Positions 25,501 through 33,400 of a stretch of 64,000 bases of DNA are shown here, one piece after another. The translations under genes and the position numbers were made by a program. Position 1 is the first letter of the stretch. Each line of letters starts with the position of its first letter. Origin of the DNA: Loripinus fragilis (lineage: Eukaryota; Mollusca; Bivalvia; Lucinida; Lucinidae); NCBI GenBank assembly GCA_964019695.1, contig OZ026516.1, positions 79,253,018 to 79,317,017 on the forward strand, read 5' to 3'. The notes beneath the pieces were generated by a model, which had not been told where the DNA came from, did not search any database, and saw only the letters and a list, made by a program, of their open reading frames with translations.

Positions 25501-28500
25501 TATTCATACATTTAGCATCTCACTTGAGCCTAGTATTATAAATAACCTTTAATATTATGTTAATCTTCTTAACAGGTTTCTGTCAATTCATTTGTAAGTA
25601 TCTCATTTTAGCCTACTGTAAATAAACTCATAAGGTTGATGTTAATCTTCTCGTTAACATTTTGATAGCTTATACAGGAATCTATTAGAGTAAATTATTG
25701 TCAATGGTGGGAGAAGGATAGTGTCACTTACAAGTATAACTCCAACAATAACTTCATGTTCCTTATCCAATAAAGTCACACAGTCATGGAGGCCTTTCAA
25801 ATGTTTAAGCATCAACTCAGCCTGAAAACAAAAGATTTTCATGGGGATTCCAACTATTGGGGCATCTTGTCATATACCATAGACAATCTCTGAAGACTGC
25901 ATACATGTAGTGTTCAATTAAAAACTGAAGTTTAGATTTCAAGCTTTCACTTGATGATGCAAACTATAAAGCCTTTTATATTTCATAGATATTAAATACA
26001 AAAATCGTGTAGACATTAAAAGATTAAAATCTAGGAGGCATTAAATATTAATATCTCAGAGACATTAAAATCAAAATATTAGTATCTCCAGTGTTCTGCC
26101 AAGGTTGCTAAGACATGGGGACAAATGTCTCAACAGCCTTGAAAATTAGGGGACATTTTTAAAATCAGTGAGACATTGAATTTTTTCCTGAAAATAATGT
26201 TTATTAGGCATATACTATGTAATACTAGATTCTACCTATTCTGTTGTGTGTAGTTAGGCACTGGCTTGTTTTGGTAGGCGTTTGACCTAAGTTTTCAGTT
26301 CCCAATGTAGAAGGGGCATTGTTAGGATCTTGAACTGATATCGGCAGCTCCTTGTCTGCCGTTGATTTACTAAAGAAACTAAGAATTGTCCGTGGCTTCT
26401 TCCTTTTCGGTGAACTTGTCGCCATTTTGTTTGTTTACAAGGAAGAATGATGGGAATCGTTGCATTGGCCGAAATGGCGCAGAAAATATGAAAGTAATCA
26501 ATTAGATGGCGAGATGCTAAAATTCACCGCTGTTGCAAAGTTACCGCGTGTGCAATGGTAATACCTCAGACAGATTCACTTGGTCGAATTCCCGACTTTC
26601 CAGTTCCGGGCCACCTAGCGGAGAAAGCCCTACTGGTAAATTAATTGGCTACCGTATAAAAATTGAAAGACTGTGGAATCGTAAAAAGTTTTACATTTCA
26701 TTTTCGCCAGCACTTTCATTTTGGCACAAATGATAGTATTTATCCCAAATTTTATCCTTTTTTGTAATTGGCGACATTGACGACGGCCAGTAGAGGCCAT
26801 ACACTGTGAGAAAATTGATTATTTCCGAAAATTTGGCTGAGACAAGTTTCGCAACTAGGGTATTTCGGCCGCGACATTCTTGAAATTTTCGCCATATTCT
26901 CGTGGTATCGCGGCCTCGGCAGAACACTGTATCTCAGATACTGTACATCAAACATTTGATCTCAAATACATTAAAATCCACACACTCCAGAAGATATTGT
27001 GTGTAAAAGGCTGATTTTTACAGTCTAATTAGATGGTGACCTTGAAAATTAGGTCACTGTAACCAAAATCTAAATCAACCCTTAAAGTAAGTAAGGGTGC
27101 AAAGATCAGGAATCGATACAATCAAATACCACACCTGACCCAGGATACCGATGGGAAAGTGACAAACTCTCAGTATTACACCACAAATGAGAGCCTTAAT
27201 GGTATTTTTATGCATTTTGTTACAATTCACCCAATGGTACAGAAGACAGTGTACGGAAAAGGTTGATTTTTACAGCCTTGATAAGATGGTGATTTTGAAA
27301 ATTCAGTCTAATGTCAGCAAAATCTAATCAACTCTTCATTATGCCACAATTAAACATTAACAATATATAAGGTACTGTCAGATTCCAAATCAAAAGATAA
27401 CATGCGGATGCCCTATTTTGGTCATAATTTGAAATTTCTAAGTGCTGATAAGGTAAAGGTCACCAAATCTAATCAAATCCTTCCCAGCAATGTATCAATG
27501 CAGCAGTGGTTCTGTTGTTGTTGACTGTTTATTGTTACTCCCATTGTGGGAGTCTGTAATTGTTCTATGTTTTGTTGTACATTACTTTATGTCCATTCTA
27601 GTTTTGCAATCATCTTGATGGGTAAGAAAGAGCTGCTTGCTTTGCTTAGTTTGTCTTCCTGGTGTCTCGTGATTGTTAGTGATTGTGTGGCTCTTCCTCG
27701 CGATGCCATGGGTTTGTCTGCGGTTTATGATTGTGGTATTTCCTGATCATACTCACTTACAATTTTTGAGCTGAACAAAGTAAAGATAAAAATAAAATGC
27801 TATTTTTCAGACAATCCACTCAAAATTATTGGACAACAAAACAAGAGTACAGTAAAACCTATCTTAAGTGGCCGCTCAAAATGAATGCCAAAATTGGTTT
27901 TCAGGACAGATTACGCTAAATGCAAGTCAAACGTATTGCAGAATGCTCCAGGAGAGCATTCTGCAATACTTTCAACCTTCATTAAGCTACCATTTGTCTT
28001 TAAGACCTTGGTTTTGTCTATTTCTGAGTGGCCATTTAAGACAGGTTTTCCTGTAAATCTTAGATTATACTTAAAGCTGATAACTGATATACAATGAATT
28101 CCAATCAACAAAAATCTTACCAAAACGGGAGATGACACATTTGATCAGAGTTCTTTGATCTTGTGAGGACCTTGCTTTTGCTATCATATGAGTGTTGAGA
28201 CATTAAGACAGATTTGTCTATTGCTCATAGACTCAAATAAAGAATACTTTGGGGCATAAAATTAAGTATACTGCCTGAAGGTGTTTTCGCGTTGCATTTG
28301 TTCTCGCGTTAGTCTCTTTTCCCTGTTATCGTATGTTATCCTACTTTCTATCAAATTTCAATGAATAATGGCCTATTTCAGAAAACGAAAGTTGAGTTTC
28401 ATGACTGACCTATTTTAATGAAAAAATCATGACATGCATTTACTTGGCAAAAATCCTTAACAATCTCATACCCAACCCATTAAAACCAAATTTTCGGAAA

Positions 28501-30371
28501 GAGGGAAGATCCATCATATGTCCAAGTGTCATCATTAGGCCAACAATAGATTATTCCAAAATGGCGGACATTTGTTTTGCTGCCGTATGGTCACGTGACA
28601 ATTTTCCCGCCAAAATAAACAAGCTAACGCGAGAACACATCAACCTCTGAACCAAAATGGCGACGGTGGGGTCAACATGTTTGCAACAAGATACAATCAA
28701 TCTGAGTGATCAGAATCATATTATTTTTGCCCATAAGGGTCAGTCAGATATTGATGAAGGAAAATAATGAATTTATAAATATTTTTCAAACATGACCAAT
28801 CTTGTCTCAAGCCAAATAGCTTAGTTACCGCGAGATTAGCTCAGACCGTCTATATTTTCTTTTCCATCAGATGTAACATTTGTTAGTTACATGTTCTCAG
28901 AAGAATCCGCTTAATGAGAGGAATGTGTTGAATTTTTGATTATATGTATGCACTCTTATGTAGAGGCCTGATTACTGTGTATTGAGTCCAATTCAACACC
29001 ACAAAACACACCCAACCACACACACTCTCAAACCACTCTATAACATATCAAAAACTATGTGTAATATTTTTGAAGATGAAGAGTGCATAATAAAATGTAG
29101 GCATGTATTTTGTTATTTCTCCGCTAAAATATTTGTTGCAGGTAGCCAGGTTCTCGATGGGACTGTTCTTTTGAGCACACAATTCGGATGTTAAAACTGA
29201 TAGCTAAAAGTATATTCCTAATTATATGCTCAAACATGTTGTTTATCTGGGATAAAAAATACATATTTATGTATTATACAAGTCCTGGTGTCGTGAATCA
29301 ACATGTGTCTAATGGGGTACTCAATCGGGAAATATCATTACCTGTGAGGCCAAGGGTTAAGATAGTGAATCATAACTCTTCATAGGACCAGATGGGTGGT
29401 ATGTGAAATTAAGCACACAAACACCAGTAAACAAGGAACATCATTAATTGATCACATGACCCCACAGAAAGGTGCAGCTAAATTTGTTTGTTTGATTTGA
29501 TTCTGTACATTCCGGTCAACAATTTTTCACTTATGTTGGGACTAGCCTTCCTGTGTTGAACCAGTATTAACCAAGGATTAATGTGTTTTGCTCAAAGAAC
29601 TCGGTCTCGAGTCAAGCACTCCAACACAGAGCCACTGTGCTCCCAGGTGCAGATACATCACATGATTAAAAAATGTTTTGCATCATGAAATTTGCAGAAT
29701 TAAACCAGACATTTATATACAAATTAAATGTCTCAAAGGCTTTTGACTGTCCATCTTACATGTATGTCATAAACCCATTCAAAATTACATGCATGCACAC
29801 ATGCATGTGCATGTAGACACACTAGACAAAAAACAAAATACCCCCTGATCTTTAATACCAGGACATAAAAAAAATCAAATTCAATACTGTTAAAATTTAA
29901 ATATATTATAAACACTATTACCTCTAAAGCAGGATTTGTGAGTTCTGAAATAAACTTGTCATATACTTTATGGTGACCCTGGAATTAAAACAAAATTAGA
30001 TAAAAAACATTTATGTTAAATTGGCATCTGCTCTCTCTCATCTGTTTAAGTACTTTGGTTGCCTATATCGCACCCCATATGAATCCAGATCAGACTACTA
30101 CCAAAGGAGCAGTCTGATCAGGAATCATAGTGTTTGCTTCCATGTTCAAAGGTAGTCTGAAGTGCATTTAAATATATGCAGCAGACGTTAAAACCAGACA
30201 TCATTTTCAGGACAAAATGTTAAGATAAGAAATGATCTGCACTCACAGCAAAACCTCAGATAAGCAGGGATCAAGCTAGGGGCGACTAGGGCCGAAATTT
30301 CGCCCTAAATGGGACCCAGGGAGAAGTGGGAGTCTCCCTAAAAAAAAAAAAAAAAAATTTTTTTTTTTTTT

Positions 30372-30402
<31 letters not shown>

Positions 30403-33400
30403 GAGACTCATTTTCATTCTGTCACCACACATATACAAGCTGTGGTGACATCATCAGACAATCTACTACCACTGCATCGTGTTTCTCCTTCCATTAAATG
30501 GCAATAGTATGTGTAATGGCTAATTTGCTTCTAAATTGACAGAAAATGTCGTAATTTTGCGCTATAACTTCTCCCTATCTGACTGTCACTTCTCCCTAAT
30601 TTTCCTGCAGGGAGAAGTCACTTCTCCCTAAAATTCTGGGCCAGCTTGGTCCCTGGATAAGCCTTGGCTGCCACCTAGTCTGACTAGTCTTTGCTGTTCA
30701 CATGAAAGACACATGTCCTTGAACACACTAATAGCACACAGTAAAAACTCAGATCAGGCAGACTTTGCATATATGAAGATTTATCCAAATCATTGTTGGG
30801 CACACCTACCCTTTGCTATAGCCCATCAAACCATTGTACCATGATGGATTTTCCTTACAATCAAAATGGGATTGACCACTATAGTCTGGCAGCCAGAGGT
30901 GCCTACCATGCTACCCCTCATAATCAATTGCCATGTATTTTCACAGTTATTTGGGTCTAAATAAAAGACCTATACATGTTCCCCAAGAATAACTTTAGTG
31001 TCACAATGACATTCTTATCTATATCTTACGGTGCCAACAAAAATCAGTTAATATTGTTTCTGCCAATTACCAATGACTTATGATTTTGCCACTCTGTACT
31101 GGCCAAGCTCACAGACCCAACAATAGGAGCTGGTTTTGGAAGCCTGTTGACTGCTCCTGGAGAGTCTGCTGGCTGTCTTAGGGAGCCACCTCTGGGAGCA
31201 AGTCAGCTGGCTTCTGGAGCTGGTTGACCGGCTCAGAGTCAACCAGCTTTGGCTATATAATGCCGACTTGGGTTTGTCTGCAGTTTGTGATTGTGGTATT
31301 TCCTGATCATACTCATTATTTTTGATGCTGAGTTACCATAGTTGGATCAACATCCACACATTCCACAAGGCAGGAATCCTCTGACTGATCTGGGCCTGCT
31401 CTTTTTGCAAAAGCATTAAATGGCGTCTCTTATGAGGTAAAGGGTTATAGTTGGGGAACCAAGGTGAGAAAAATGCTAACTCTTGCACCCAAAAGGTATA
31501 CAGCTGGATTTTGTATGGTTGCAAAGGTAATTCTATGGTGCATCTGAAACCACTGTATCGAAGACTAGATTGACTTGCACAACGACAGGGCAGTCCATTG
31601 TCTATGGAAGCCCAGCAAGAATATGTGAAAATATTAATTTTCAAAATGTCATGTATTTTTATCAAAAAAATATCGGGACGGAAAAATATTGGGTTCATAC
31701 AATACACCAACATCTGTGTAGACCATTGAAACAGTGGTGGTCAGTTAAAAATTATGATTAATTTTTAAAGCATGTAGAAAAGGATACCCCAATTTTGAAA
31801 TCAAATTAAATCTATAGATTTATTTGCTTCAAATGTCATTAAAACTGCAATTTTTGTCCAGGAATGTATTCGATAATTATTTATGCATTGCTTAGAAGCA
31901 TATTTCATAAAATTTGCAGGCTTACATATTCAATTTAATCCTCCCACTGAAGAGGTCTGAGTTGCATATTTTTGTACATAAATAAATATTTTTTTAAAGT
32001 GTATGTGTTTAAGCACTGTATATAGTTATACAGACGTTTGATGCATAATTCAAGACATTTTTTTTTTTATTTTCCATGAAAAACTAGAGAAAATAGCTAA
32101 AAAGTAAAAATATGAAACCACTAAAAATCAATACTTAGTAATTTAGTTCATGTTAGCTAGCTTGTTGTTCAATACTTTGGACATCTAAAGAAAAAAATAA
32201 CTCAAAAATGATATTTATCAAGATTTAAAGGACATATATCTACCATATTTAAAACAGCTTTGATACATAGGGTCATTTAAAAACTCATTTTAGAGACCAA
32301 TGTTTCATTTAACAGTGGTAGAGTAAAGGTTGAACAACTCTTAAAACTACTATTTTAACCATAAACCCCTATCTGTCTCCGTTTGAAATGCAGAAATGTA
32401 ATCACATAATATTGTAAAGAAAAAAAAAGAAATCTTAAGCATGGCTATATTGGTGCACTAATGGCTGCCTATACTATACTTGATAGTGTATTATTATATA
32501 ACGGTCTCTCATACCCGACCTCCAGATAAGATTGCTTAATGGAAACTTAATTTTGTTATTTCTCAACCAAAACATATCTCGTGGCTAATTAAATGGATCC
32601 TTTAAATGAGATTGTTCTTTTGAAGACCAACACACACGTTTAAACTGATTGATAAGGGGGGAAAATTCACATTTGCAATGCTATGAAAGTTTGCTTAACT
32701 TGACCTATGCAGCATACAAAATGCATTTTTTCGCGAAATGCAATTCTGGCCACATTGCTATACAGTGGTCAAGCTCTATTTTAACTATCAGTATACAAAA
32801 ATCCAGCCGTATACCTCTCGGGTGCAAAAATTTTGTGTTTTTTGCACAATATACAACTTTGGTTCATGACTATTAATGTTGACAGGCCTCCAGATAATAG
32901 GAGATTGTAATTACGCAATTTAATCCATATGGGTGCATTAAAAAACTCATTAGGATTTTGTCATTCTATATGCCATGTGGTTAGGGACCACATTACATCA
33001 CGTTACTGAATAAATAAGCCACATGTGGTGTATGGCATTATATCACTTCCTCACCTCGTTATATACCGGTATCGTCTGGTGGATATCATGTCATATATGG
33101 GCCTCGTCGCCACAAAACCTGTCTTCCGGTGTTCCGACAAAGCGAGACTCAAACGTTTGAGACCCCTCAGCTACAGAGACTAGCTAGAAAATTGAAATTT
33201 TGCTAGTAGCAAGTATAAATATGATACCTTCCAATAAGTGAATAACAAAAGCGCTGATCAGACTGCCCGTATGGGCAGGCTGGTCTGCGCCTGTGTTGTT
33301 CGCAAACCCCCGAAGACAGGTTCTCACGTGTCGAGGCCCATATAATAACACAATAGTCAATAATTGTATATCATATACAACCAATGGAATATTATTACCT

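Noticed and set aside
31333..31713. 126-codon minus frame
   Set aside because: No homology recognised, no splice context, and sequence composition like the surrounding intron.
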